The notes under the pieces: generated by a model
The model's input: only the letters and a program-made list of their open reading frames with translations
The model's database searches: none
What the model was told of the DNA's origin: nothing
Position numbers and translations under genes: made by a program
Source: Phoronis australis
Taxonomy: Eukaryota > Phoronida > Phoronidae
Length of the DNA stretch: 64,000 bases
Direction of reading: 5' to 3'
NCBI GenBank assembly: GCA_002633005.1
Contig: NMRA01000267.1
Location: 405,202 to 469,201 of the forward strand
Shown here: positions 1-11,369 of the stretch, piece after piece
Numbering within the stretch: position 1 is the first letter of the stretch
How the letters are laid out: each line of letters starts with the position of its first letter

Positions 1-1038
1 AGTGTATTTATATCCTCCGGGTTCTACTTTTGTATTCATACACCTCTCTACTCGACACCTGATTGGTCACTCACATTTCGTTTGTTCAGTGTAGTGTGGT
101 CTAGTTCAGTCGGACACCTAGCTACCTCGTTGTCCAGAAGACCATTACATTTTTCCTCAGTTTTGTCTGCGTTCCCCTGGCAAAATGAATAGTGTATAAC
201 GTTCGTAACGGGCTTTCAATGACATTTGGTGATCACGTGGGACCCTCACTCCACCAACGCAGCCCAGTGCTGGTGAACGAACAATTATTGTCCTGAAACA
301 TTATGATAAAAATACGACTTCTTCTTTATTGACACCAGCTAGCGAACATAGTTTCTCATCTCATGGGCATTGGAGGAGTCTAGATGAAAGATATCGCAAC
401 CAGACTGCCTCGGCAAACAAAGCATGGTCCTCATGACCTGCAAATCAATTGAGCATTTTTGCCCTTTTTATTGCTCATAAAGCCAACGTTACAAAATCTG
501 CTATGGACAAGCATATTCACGTAAGTGCCAACCAAGGATCAGCATCTCTGATTATGTGACGGACACGTCTCTTTGGCAAGAACTTTCATTCGCATTTCCT
601 GTCAATATCGCATTTTGGTGTCTAAAAACACCTATTGTCCCCAGGGATTGTCAATACCTGTAACATTAAAGCCAATAATTCAAATTTCACTTTATTTCAA
701 TTGAACAAATCAATCTTGTAACAACAAAATCATTCACGTTAGGATTTACTGCCAATAACACTTTTTGACATAAACATGCTAGCATGCACTACAATAATCC
801 CATGCAAATCCATGTACATTTACACTGGTAGGCTACTGTTAGTAGTGTAGTCTGGGTTGAGTTAAATTGCTGTCGCCCTGCGAGTAAAATCTCGTCAAAA
901 TAGCGCGGCTCTCATTGAAAATACATGACACCATCTTGCGTAATCTCACGAAGTCCTTCTTTTCTAACGAGGTCCAAGCGTTACAGAACTGTAACCTTGT
1001 CTTCATTGGAATCAAAAGGTACAAAATTATTGTTACAG
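1..1038. other. No gene recognised upstream of the CysD exons
   Basis: No convincing exon, repeat array or RNA gene is visible here. Because the first CysD exon at 1039 begins in mid-codon (phase 1), at least one more exon of that gene must lie here unrecognised or upstream of the window. Confidence 0.5.
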
Positions 1039-1124
1039 GTAACTGTCTAACTTGCGAGCAAATCTGGAGAGACCGGGACAACCCGTCCGGTACTGGAGAC
1101 CACGAGACACGGGAGATTCACCCG
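1039..1124 (+). CDS. CysD module 1, first exon
   Basis: Acceptor TTGTTACAG ends at 1038 and donor GTAATA starts at 1125. The exon encodes about 28 residues with CEQIWRDRDNPSGTGDHE. The second tryptophan of the WxxW motif is kept, but the first is replaced by glutamate (EQIW), so this copy lacks the classic C-mannosylation motif that module 2 retains. Confidence 0.72.
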
Positions 1125-4100
1125 GTAATAAATCATAATGGCAATCTAGTGGACAAGCCTGCGACGCATGTACTAGTTCTTGTCAGCCGCTCCCTCTATT
1201 GTCACCTGTAGCCAATTGGTTTTGCAAGATTCTTCTTTTGATGTTTCGATGTTTATTGTTTAATAATAAATCACGAATTTCCACGAAATCAGATGGAAGC
1301 GGGTTTCCGTTGCGATGAACTTGGCACGCGACAGGCTCTAAATTCTTTGGCATGACGTTTTTTTCGCTCCCGTGGTTGTCCTCTCTACCCACAGAATGTA
1401 AACAAGTACCATTTTGCATGGGGACTCTACAATGGGATTGAGTAAATGTAGTGTTTGTGGGTTGTGAGCAGGAATGCAATCATTCAGTTTTGCGTTCTAA
1501 TCTAAGGACCCGGCTACTGGCTCTTGAAGTCAATTCAAGTACATACTTTGCCCAGTTGTTGTTCCCGGAACCAACATTTCTCCATTTGGTTTGGTCACCT
1601 TACTTTCGTTTGATGATGTCCCTTATTGAACTTACACTTCAGCAACGATTTGTCAGTTCATCCCGAATATAACAAAACTCTGCTTAAGATAAAATACGAG
1701 AACAATGCTGTCCAATTCAAAGGTTAGTCTTTTTATTTTTAACATCGTGGAAAGCGGGGTTGCGTTGAGTAATATTGTTTGACTTTGGTAGGCTGTGTAA
1801 TCTCCAGAACAAAGTACTTTGAAGCAACTCATTGCAGGCACAAGTGTGCGAGGGGAACACACCACTCTCTGCGACGTGCACGGTGAAGTCTATCTGGTCT
1901 GGCGTCGGAAGTTTACCTCAAGTGTTCGACCAGTGGACCGCTGCCAGCAAAGCGCCTGACAAACTTAACGTGCCGTGTACTTACCGCAAAGGATTGCAGT
2001 GTCTTAGAAGCCAGAACAAAGGAACGTGCAGGGACTACCAGATTAAATATTGTTGTTTCAGTGGCCGTAAGTTTTTGTAGTTAATTCTCTGTGTATGTGA
2101 CTGCAATGCCAAATAACACAACCTGAAGCACTTCGGGATATGGGTCACCTGGCATGAAATTGGTGGACACAAAACCTACTGAAGCGAAGGCTCAGGTTGA
2201 ACACTGGGACTAATACGAACAACTTGGTTATTCTCAAGACGACTTGCATTATTCATTATTTCCAGTTGTATAGAATTATCGGTTCTAGATTACCCCGATT
2301 AATATACACCACTAGCAAAAATTCAAAATTGGAAATAAAACAGGCTGCCACACTAAAAAAAAATTATTAAAGTGTACACAACGTGACTCTAGTACCTCAA
2401 AATTTTATTATTATATCTTACTTGATTTCAGTGCCTTTAGTGCACAGTTCATAAAGAAACACGTAAAAATTGAAAAAATAATAATTATGTACAACGTCAT
2501 GGGTTGAACCCAAGTTGTTCGCCATACTGTTCGGATCAGATACAAAGTGTATAGAGTGAAGAGAAAGCAAAGTACATTTAGCTTCGAGAAGGTTCGTAGA
2601 GGGATCAAAAGATGTGTTTCCGGAGGCTGCAGCAACAGCAGCCAGGCGGAGAACGTCTCGGTGTTCCGAAGGACACCAAAGTTGGACAGAAGTGGCATCG
2701 CTTCGTGCGCCGAACGAGAGTGTGGGACGTCATCGTGGACCAAGCGATTCGGTCCGGGGCCACTCTGTGTTCTGCCCACTTTGAGAACTCGTGTTTCGAC
2801 TCCAGTCACAGGAGACGTTACGATGAAGGCCTGGTTCAATAAAGGACAATATTTATCCGCAGAAACATCAGCTCTTAATTCAGGATCGTCTGTGATGACT
2901 GGGTTGACTCGCTGAGCCCGAGGCCGCTTCTCTCGCGGGAGGATCCAGTTCGAAAGGCTCAAAGTAGAAAAGTACGCAGCCGGAAGCACATTAAACTTGT
3001 TCTCGCTTTCGTGCAACCCCATTTCCTCATCCTGGCCACCATTCCCGTACGTTTCTTCATAGTATTTGTTCAGTTTTTGCTCATAATCGTAGTCGCTTTC
3101 AAATTCCCTGCTCTCCGCAATTGTTCAATGCTAGTCGCTGATCTCTTGTGTTCAACCCATGACGTCACATGGCGGGAAATGTGAAAATTGGCAAAATTGA
3201 AAGAAAAATCAAAATTTCGAGCTAATTACACAAAATAAACATGGGTTTAGCTAAATTTTACGCAGGATGATAACGTTTTTCCAAGCCCAGCTCTTGTCGA
3301 AACCCTTTCAAAGCGGTAAGCAATTTAAATCGAAATTTTGCTGCTTTGACGTAAAACCGGTTTGTAACCAATGCTGTTGTCAATTTTCAGAGAAATATTG
3401 GACAAGCTGGCTGGACCGTGACGACCCAAGTGGTACTGGTGACTGGGAGACTGCTCGCGATTTCAGGGTAAGACATAACAGAATCCTATACGGTACGAGT
3501 CTTGGGTTTATGACATGGACAAAACCTCTTGGAAGTTCCAAGAAGTTATGCCATGCCATAAACTCGAGACGAATGTAGGATTTGTTTTCTCAATGAACCG
3601 ACCCCCAAGGGTGCGCACATGAAGTGTAAGACGGGTTCTTGGCTTCTATCTGGAAAATTGGAGTAGTTCTCGATTGTTACGGCAACCGGCTAAGGTGGAA
3701 AGTATTTTTTGAGGCCCAAAAATTGCGACTCTCGGGGTATGGCCCACAAAATTCATCTTTATTTTTTAACTTTTGGATTATTTCCTTTGACAAACGTATA
3801 ATCAAATCAAAGAAAGAGTATCCATTCAATGATACGTGAATCAACATTAGACAAAAAAGTTGTGTGCCTAGTATGTGCACGCCTCAGTGGTGTCGTTTGA
3901 TTGAGGACGAGTACCTTTTCGTCTGCGTTTTTAGGTACTTTGAATTAAGTACATGATTTCTCCTTGGCTGGTCTTTGTTTGTATCCCAACAAACAGAAGT
4001 TTACAAAATTTTTGACTTGTTTTGACGTATCATTGTTAAGACTACAGTCAAGTGTTTATTACGCTACAGATAAGAGGCAAAAATTGCTGAAAACTGATTC

Positions 4101-4478
4101 AAATGAAACTGTAAAGTGTCATGTCACGTGCATCTTCTCTCACTAACGTTCATTTTTGTAATCTGTACTATGGGATGATAATAAACTATTTGTAATATCG
4201 CTTACAGAAATAGAATCAAACGACGGTTTTCATTTAATTGTAACGTCTTTTCCTAGAAAAGGCCGTACTATCTGTGCAACGGCATGACTCCTTTGGCAGC
4301 GATGTGTAGAGTAAAAGGCACCACCAAGACATTCAATCAATGGAACTACAGCTCTGTGACCAACGAGAAACTGAGAGTCCCGTGCACACCAGAGACCGGT
4401 CTTGCCTGCGTTAACTCCGACCAGCGGGACAGGAGATGCCAGGACTACGAGATCCGCTTCCTTTGCCCCTGTAATTAG
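1039..4478 (+). CDS. 3' part of a secreted tandem CysD/WxxW-domain protein gene (four exons)
   Basis: Exons are 1039-1124, 1838-2066, 3391-3467 and 4257-4478 (stop TAG 4476-4478). All four have canonical AG/GT boundaries and the phases agree: 1-0, 0-1, 1-0, 0-stop. Each pair of exons encodes one CysD (Mucin2_WxxW) domain of about 100 residues. Hallmarks seen are the DRDxPSGTGDxE block, a central W, and the cysteine pattern ending in a GLxC...CxDYxIxxxC tail. In known families (gel-forming mucins, CILP, oikosin-like proteins) these are extracellular, disulfide-rich modules of mucus or matrix. Phase 1-1 symmetry lets whole modules be duplicated in tandem. The signal peptide and N-terminus lie outside the window, so parent type (mucin-like, CILP-like or other) cannot be told. 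The domain call is strong; whether every exon is used is inferred. Confidence 0.82.
1838..2066 (+). CDS. CysD module 1, second exon
   Basis: Acceptor ATTGCAG ends at 1837 and donor GTAAGT starts at 2067. The reading frame is open throughout. It encodes the C-terminal three-quarters of the domain: a C-E-G-N-T-P-L-S start, FDQW, VPC, GLQC and CRDYQIKYCC. This matches the equivalent exon of module 2 position by position. Confidence 0.8.
2494..3165. mobile_element. Short inverted-repeat element in the CysD intron
   Basis: The ends are 21-bp inverted repeats (2494-2514 and 3145-3165) matching at 20 of 21 positions, with core GTTCAACCCATGACGT. The element is 672 bp and lies wholly in the intron between 2066 and 3391. 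It carries a broken THAP domain on the plus strand, and a long open frame runs antisense (2411-3022). Both suggest a non-autonomous derivative of a THAP-bearing DNA transposon. No clear target-site duplication was found beyond a chance-level CA. Confidence 0.6.
2607..2842 (+). pseudogene. THAP-type zinc finger fragment with a frameshift
   Basis: One frame gives KRCVSGGCSNSS...SVF and the next gives VPKD..KVGQKWHRFVRRTR...LCSAHF...CFD. Together these show the THAP signature C-x4-C ... C-x2-H, plus the conserved proline and tryptophan (VPKD, KW) and HFxxxCF. The two halves are in different frames, joined near 2665, so the domain is disrupted. It ends at a stop after the SHRRRYDEGLVQ stretch. 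THAP domains bind DNA in P-element-like and other transposases and in host factors. Its place inside a TIR element favours transposon origin. Confidence 0.62.
3391..3467 (+). CDS. CysD module 2, first exon
   Basis: Acceptor CAATTTTCAG ends at 3390 and donor GTAAGA starts at 3468. It encodes EKYWTSWLDRDDPSGTGDWE, with an intact WxxW motif (WTSW), followed by ARDF(R). The acidic DRDDPSGTGD block is the strongest family marker in the window. Confidence 0.85.
4257..4478 (+). CDS. CysD module 2, second (terminal) exon
   Basis: Acceptor TTTTCCTAG ends at 4256 and the frame runs to TAG at 4476-4478. It encodes YLCNGMTPLAAMC, FNQW, VPCTPETGLAC and CQDYEIRFLCPCN-stop. The protein ends directly after the last CysD cysteines, so the second module is the C-terminus. 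Confidence 0.84.
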   Translation, partial: KRPYYLCNGMTPLAAMCRVKGTTKTFNQWNYSSVTNEKLRVPCTPETGLACVNSDQRDRRCQDYEIRFLCPCN

Positions 4479-4591
4479 CGGCACTTGTCCATTTAATTTA
4501 GAAACTCTATGAAAACATTGAAACGTTAAGTTTGCATCCCATAAAACTCATGCAGTATGGCTTAGTGTGTTTTGTTTAGTTTCTCGTCGAT

Positions 4592-4597
4592 AATAAA
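4592..4597 (+). terminator. Polyadenylation signal of the CysD gene
   Basis: A perfect AATAAA lies 114 bases after the stop codon, and a T/G-rich stretch follows around 4610-4630. This fits a short 3' UTR. Confidence 0.6.
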
Positions 4598-4599
4598 GT

Positions 4600-6420
4600 T
4601 AAAATTCACGTCTGACGTTTTCTTCTTGATTAAGTTGACTAGAGGTATCAGCCACAAAGTCCCATTTTAAAACGTCGTTGCAAGACTTCAATTTTGATTG
4701 TTGTTCGAAGAAAATTGAAAATCCGAGATGCGGTTACCTTGGAAATGCAAAATTTCGTATCTACCCTCGCACCAAAGAGAAAGAGAAATCTTGTGTTCAA
4801 AACTGGTGGAAGCGTCAAAAATGAAGTGGTCTGTTTGATATTTTATTGATGTCTTGAGTCTTTTTAAGCAACTCTCGTGTTTTGTGCATAAATAATGAGT
4901 TGATAAAAACAATCAACTTCACCAAAGATGGCGATTCATGACGGAGAAACTACACGCCTGTCAATGATGTGACGGCCGGCTTACACGTGTGTTATGACGT
5001 ACACTATTGGTGCTCTCTCGCATATTGCGTAAAGTGCTTCAATAAATGCCCAATCAGAAACCATTGGTACTCGCATGTCACTGTGTGTTGGCTCTTGGTG
5101 TTTTGAAACCGGCGGTTTTCAAATAAATTTGGAATGTTCTATTTCACAGTTGTTTCAAAACACCTGGATACATAATTATCCTGATCTGTTCACGTTTCCT
5201 TCACAAGAATTTGCAATCTCAAACTAAAAGAAATAAATCTGTCGTAAAATTAAAAAGACCACTTGCAAAAACAGACCCCTGTTTCCGCTTCCGACACTTA
5301 GAATAAGCCTCAAAGGTTGTTCTCGTTTCCGTATTCAAGTAAAAACTATATCAGAAGGTTAAATTTTGACATCCTTTCTCAAATCAGTTGCATCAACTTG
5401 CGGAAGACTAGGTGACTTCCGAAATAGCCGCGCCACATTGAAATTGATGAACACGTCAGACCGTGATCAGGGTGAACAAGCGTTCAGCGCCACCTACATG
5501 TACATATCCCATGTGTTGCAGACGTGAGGTTTCGACCTACTGGGATAAAAAGCGTTTAACATCTTTCCTGCCATTACTATGGCGGCAAATTTCCACTGTT
5601 GTGCGGCAGGATGCACCAATGTTTTACGAAAAAGACAAACCTTTTGAAAAATAAATTGATGAACAAGGGCATCGCCTTGCACCGGCCTACTATTCCTCTG
5701 GATTGTGAAAACCAAGAAATTACCAACATCACATTCTGATCTAGTATCACATTCGATTAAACTTAACTAACAAGCTTATTGTTGGTACACAATGCTGTGG
5801 TAGTAAGCGGGTCAGAGCTTACTGACACACAAAGGAATCGACAGGTGGAAGTTAAATGTATTAAATTTCTCTGAAAGTCAACCGCTTTCTCCGTTCGAAG
5901 TTTTTTGGTGACAGTATACATATTTTATACAAAACAACCATCGTCTTCACGACATTTTTTGATCGTCGTTTGGAAATTGCATGTTTAACTAGTTGGCGTC
6001 AGGCGCACTGTTTACATCATAATTGCTGCATTACGTGAGCTTGTCGGATGAACGGAGACAATGACAGAGCTGTAATTGGTAAACAACCGGACTATGTTTA
6101 CCAGCCTTCTTTCATTTCTAGTCACTGTTAATTTGGTAACAACACGAATGTATCCCACTAGCCGATTGGTGAAATCGGGATACTCCTCCCACTGCGCGGG
6201 TGCGTAACGGTGTTCCTCATATTTCCCACTGCAAAAAAGAACTCCGCGACAAAGCCAGTGGCTGCGGTTGATAAAGCGGGAGAATTTCGATCCCAGCCAG
6301 AGTTATAAAGCTAAAATAAATTAGCGAATTAAACTAATCAAACAATGCGGTGAGGGGCTGAAAGTATAGAATTTATTCCTCCGCTTTTACAATATAATGG
6401 ACCACTATCCACCAAATCTG
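4600..6420. other. Intergenic DNA, nothing firmly recognised
   Basis: Low-complexity AT-rich sequence without a convincing exon. A short frame from ATG 5579 begins with a THAP-like CC-AAGC cysteine cluster but stops after 18 codons, so it is not called. Confidence 0.4.
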
Positions 6421-7440
6421 AGACGGGATAAATCATAGGCCCGTAGCCAGCATTGTGCGGAGGGTGGTTCGATTTTCTAAAGCGGTGAACCTTTTGATCA
6501 TATTTCGCAAACGTCGGCCATTTTTTCTGTAGCGCCCCTAGGCAGCTAACCCCGGCAGAAGGGAAATCCATATATACGACGATGACTCTTAGTGCCTCAA
6601 GTTTCTTGAGATAAGACAGAATTCGTAAGTCTAATTCAAGAAATGATGATGAAATGACGAATACTCCCAAAACAGGAACCAAATTAGCATGTATTGAGGT
6701 CCACAAAGTTCTTTTTCTTGATTACTGAGCGTTACCCTCTCTTCCAAATTTTCGAACTATGCGCACTTTTAACAATGAGTGATTATACTCCATCACATAC
6801 TCGGACGGAAACATTTAAACACAGAATGACGTGAAGAATTTTTTGCCAGGTTACTTAAGTTGCTCATAGTGATGCGGGAAATGAGAACAGTCCACTACCA
6901 CTCAAAAGGTATCCAAATTTTCGAACTATGCGCGCTTTTAACAATGAGTGATTATACTCCATCACATACTCGGACGGAAACATTTAAACACAGAATGACG
7001 TGAAGAAATTTTTGCCAGGTTACTTAAGTTGCTCATAGTGATGCGGGAAATGAGAACAGTCCACTACCACTCAAAAGGTATTGCTCCAAAGGTTCACTAC
7101 TCCGAAGGTTCATTACCCCCAATAATGTATGAAATTTCGGACTGAAATATGATTTTTGTACTTCCATATGTCAAAATATGCATTTAGATCTAGACGCAGT
7201 GGTGTAAAAATAATACTGAGAACAACGCTGGGGTATTAATTAACTTTAACTGTTTGGGTTTCTTGGGCATGCGAAAAGTGTGCTCCAAAGCATTTCTTAT
7301 GAATACGGAAAAATGAATGCGTACTTGCAGTTTGAATAGAATACGAAGTAGGAATATTGATGAATTATCAACCACGATACATTCACCAAATCCAAGTCAA
7401 GATTGCATCATTTCACAGCGCGTCTGAAAATCTTATTGTA
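6420..7440. mobile_element. hAT-related dispersed repeat, remnant A
   Basis: Blocks at about 6437-6493, 6560-6630 and 7080-7440 match, in order, the longer copy at 46010-46750. Shared words include CCGTAGCCAGCATTG and GATGAATTATCAACCACG. No intact coding frame remains. A recent 169-bp tandem duplication lies inside it. Confidence 0.6.
6743..7080. repeat. 169-bp perfect-period tandem duplication
   Basis: Copy 1 is 6743-6911 and copy 2 is 6912-7080. They differ at about two positions (GCGCAC/GCGCGC and an A/T change near the T-run), so the duplication is recent compared with the decayed repeat around it. Confidence 0.93.
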
Positions 7441-9894
7441 GCGCTTCAACCCTCTCCACTGCATGGAATCACGAGCATGACCGGGTTGGAACTAGATTTA
7501 AAGGTGCCCGTAAGTCGCCACAACCCTGGAATGAAATACTTATTTACAGATTACGTGTTTATGTATCCGGCCAACAACATTCGCTCGAACGACAATAATT
7601 ATGTGCGAAAATACGTTCAGTGAACACAGACACGTGTCAGTGCCACTCCTCAACTGTGTTGAAATGTGGTCTGCCTATCAAGGTTTTTGGCACATAGGCA
7701 GATCCAGACTCAGAGGGAGGCCCAAGAAACTTAAAAAAGCCCCAAACGAAATCACGTCATCAAGTTGAACGGAGGTCAGATGTGGAGGAGATGGCTGATG
7801 ATGATAACCACGCTCGATACCAATCGCGTTTGCGAGAGCGTTTATTTTTCAAACAGGGTCATATGGGGTACTAATGCATATTTTAGTACCCCCTGCCTTT
7901 AGTAGTCCCCTCCTTCAACTCTAACCTAACCTCACAAACATCCAACTAATTGAGCGGGGACTAATCTTTCGTGAAACTTTGGATTCGCCTTTGCTTTCAC
8001 TGAATGCTACACGCGCTTAGGACTACACATGTAGCCTTCACGGGGGGCTCATATCCAAACGCTGTGGACCATAAACAAGTAGGTTGAACTTCTGTTTTGT
8101 GTAAATTTATTGTGTTTTATGTTTGCTATGGACGGCTGAAGTGAAGCACCCGTGGAATTTCTAGTCCGGAGTGTCATACCTTGTAGTATATATAGTGTAT
8201 TGACTATTGGGGACGATCAGAAGCTGAGGTTGCCTGTGGTTCTCCGTGTTTTTTTTCTTTGATAATACTTCAGGAATCAAGGAAAATGCTTGGTTTTTGG
8301 ATGAAAAACAGACACAGTTTCCATTCGGTGCTATGCGCATCTACAATCGTGCTTTGCGCAAATGTTTACAAACAAAATGTTGGCCCCCCCCTTGTAATAT
8401 CCTAGATGCGCCGCTGCACTACATGTTGAAATATGCGAATACATTGCAATTGCTGCTAAAACAATGCACACATGAATCTACGGGCTCGTTTCATGAAAAG
8501 TGATAGAAATTTGGTCTTGAGCTCCCCGAAATTTCAATAGAGTGAAAAGTTAAAGGAGAATGTCACCTCCAAAACAACCTATTTTGTATCAATTTAGATC
8601 GATTAGTTAAACTCGATAACACCAAGTATAGTTTTTTTTCCTGACGTCTGACGGCAGACGGGTGTTGAAATTAACCAATGACGTCAGAGGTTCGAATGCA
8701 GTGTGCTCAGCAGTTCATAACTCGCTTACTGGTGTCAGCTTATCGCTAGAAGTCATCATTTTAAACCAATAAATCATCAAAATTCGATGTAAAACCCTTA
8801 CAAATTCATCGACACATGGAACAAATGAGCAGTCTTACAACATCTGTTGTGGCGCTTTTTTATTGCCCATCTTACCAGAGATTACCAATTATACGCTATT
8901 TACCTGTATTCATTATATTGTAACTGTACTAGTCATAATAAATGACCTTATATCGCCTACCTCCGTCTGATTTTCATCTCTGGTAACGAGCTTGCGACGC
9001 ACGTATCATTCATCTATTATTCAGGACAATTATGTCGGTCATAAATGTTATTTTATTTCTCTGTTACAGATTTTTAGGTATTTGAACGTTCCGTAGCCTA
9101 CAGAGATCGGTAGGCCAATTTACCAAGGTTGGTCGCGGGAGTTTGGGGTCTGTTCGGTGAAATGCAGACAGGAGAATATATATATGTAGCTTCGTGTTGT
9201 AATTTTAGACATTTTTTTTCAGTTCTAAACACACAAATCGCTTGCTATCCCGGCCAGTGGCTCGGAACCCGATCAGGCCATCGTGGCCGGACTGAAGACA
9301 CCACGAATGTAAACCAGCCAAAGTTGGAAACTAAACTTCCAGTCACGAAAAGACTATACTAGTGAGCCAAAAAAATATTCACGTGATTATTTTCGTCAAT
9401 TAGCCGCGAAACTGCAAATCTACTTACCAAAGAGTGCCGCGAAGTCAGGTTATCCTTTCCCAGAACCGTCAAGGCAAAAGTTGTGCAGTAACAATGATTC
9501 GAATAATTTATATGAATATCTAAATAAAGATTCCCCTAACATTTGACCATAGGATATAAAATCGAGATATTTTTTCACAACCGCTTTCTGTCAGCAAAAA
9601 CTGAATTAGCATGCGCTCACAGGGCCTCGGTGCCCGGTCAATTAGTTTATTAATTACATCTAAAGCCGGTAACGCAACGATTACTTCATTGTTGAGTTCT
9701 CAAAATATTTGCACTCACGAACACTCCAAGGCATTACACATTGTATCTAATGAGACAGACTTTGTTTCAGTTTTCTATAAGCATTGGTTAGGGTGAGAAT
9801 AAATCATTTTGAAACAGAACGCTCAATGTAAACGTCAACGTGACAACTCGCTCATCAGACGAAGACTTCACAGGTCGATTGTTAAGTTTCACAG
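7441..9894. other. No gene recognised
   Basis: Short open frames only. There is a TGACGTCA (CRE-like) palindrome near 8680 and an AG acceptor-like T-run near 9215, without a supporting exon structure. Function unknown. Confidence 0.4.
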
Positions 9895-10272
9895 GAATAC
9901 ACTGATCAAGAAATAATAGAGAGGCTCCGTGAACGTGCACAGACAACAGAACTTATGGATAGTTCCGGAAACCGTTTAAATGACTTTTCATGGTGTCAGT
10001 GAGCTAAGTGCACGATGAGGGAAACGACTGACGCTTGCGTTTGTTGCCACGAAATTCCACAAGTGAGACGCCTTCTTGGAGAAGCGCAGATGTGTCTCAC
10101 GGACCATCCTGATTTTGTACCGCATCTAAAAAAGGTGTACTTACGACGTTTTTTAGGGCTGAGAAAAGAACTGGCGAAAACATCCTACACACAGAGGATC
10201 GCCAAACGGAAGCCTCACGAACGAGTCAGTCATCAAACAGGTTATATAAAACGTTATGTTCTCACGCCTTGA
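9895..10272 (+). pseudogene. P2X7 C-terminal-like cysteine domain exon, one in-frame stop
   Basis: After a good acceptor (GTTTCACAG, ending 9894) one frame runs to the stop at 10270-10272, broken only by a TGA near 10001-10003. It reads NDFSWCQ-stop-AKCTMRET, then ACVCCHEI, then CLTDHPDF. This matches the W-C-x-C-x2-C ... M-x-T-x5-C-x-CC-x-E ... C-x-TDHP-x-F pattern of the P2RX7_C (ballast-like) domain found in P2X7 and in many uncharacterised, often transposon-linked, invertebrate proteins. The stop falls where a cysteine codon is expected (TGA instead of TGC/TGT). It is probably a decayed mobile copy. A sequencing error at that base is the alternative. Confidence 0.55.
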
Positions 10273-11369
10273 ATTAATTGTAATTGTTTATGTTTTCATG
10301 GCCAACTACAATTCTCCATAATCAAAAACTGATCTACAGCCGATCCGACGAAATGCAGGCCACTGACAGACACGGAGAAGTTTCACGGCCTCATACTTGG
10401 TCTTAACGGCGTACTTTTCATTCTTCACTACCGCGAGCCACTTCCGAAGCATTATGGGCTCTCGAGGAAATCGAAAAAACGATACACCGCTTTCCTCGCA
10501 GCTTCATAATTCGCACAAGCGGGAGCGATACACCACACTATCAGTAGCGGCACTCACTCTGCCGAAGAACCACTGACGTTGCTTTGTCGTTTCTCGCCTT
10601 CCTCACAGGTTAACGCGACACCTCTCGGCGAGGTAAGATCGACCGTATACCCTGGATATAGACCGATTAAGACGGTAAAAAGGCTAATTAAAACGGGTGG
10701 TATTCTCGATCCTTTAAGTCATTGATCATGATCACAGCATATGGGAATTGCGTCTACAGACCTTGCTATATCAATAAACACTAGGCTAGGCGAGGTGCTT
10801 TACTAAAGGAATTCTGGCGACAGCAGTATGCCCCAGCCAAGCAGGCACATAAGACGTGTACGAATCGAGCGTTTATATCTTTGTTAGAAAGTAGTGTGTC
10901 TGAATTATTTCCACCAGATTAGGTTAATTTTGCATATGGAACAAAAAGCTTTCGTTCTGGGCTCCCTGCAGGTGATCGGGGGTGACTGGGATGTAATTTG
11001 TAATCGCAACGTTTATTCTAGTGTTTGTCGCGTTGCTGCTCAAAGCTTATTCGCTAATTTCTCTTAATGTATCAGTTTTAAAAATTCAAAGACTGTTACT
11101 GTGCACTTTTCAATTTTAAAAACAGTTGTGTTGGTCGTTTGCCTTCCTTATTGCCCCTTTTTTACTTTGATACTCGTACGCTAAGCAGGCGTGATCATTG
11201 ACGTCTCATCCAGCACGTTCAGCTAAGCCCAAGAATAGCTTCTAGCTCACTTCAGTCCGCGACGGCCCATCAAGTCTTTGATGTGCGGAGGACTTCGCTG
11301 GACAGTCTTGGGTAAACAGTACACGCTTTCTCGTCCACTGTGTACAAATTAGCGTAAGATTTGCCTAAT
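10273..11369. other. No gene recognised
   Basis: No supported exon. Scattered GC-richer words around 10380-10650 do not form a clear frame or repeat. Confidence 0.4.

Noticed and set aside
5579-5660. Second THAP-like start (MAANFHCCAAGCTN)
   Set aside because: Only the first cysteine pair resembles THAP; the frame stops after 18 codons and no W, P or C-x2-H follows in any frame.
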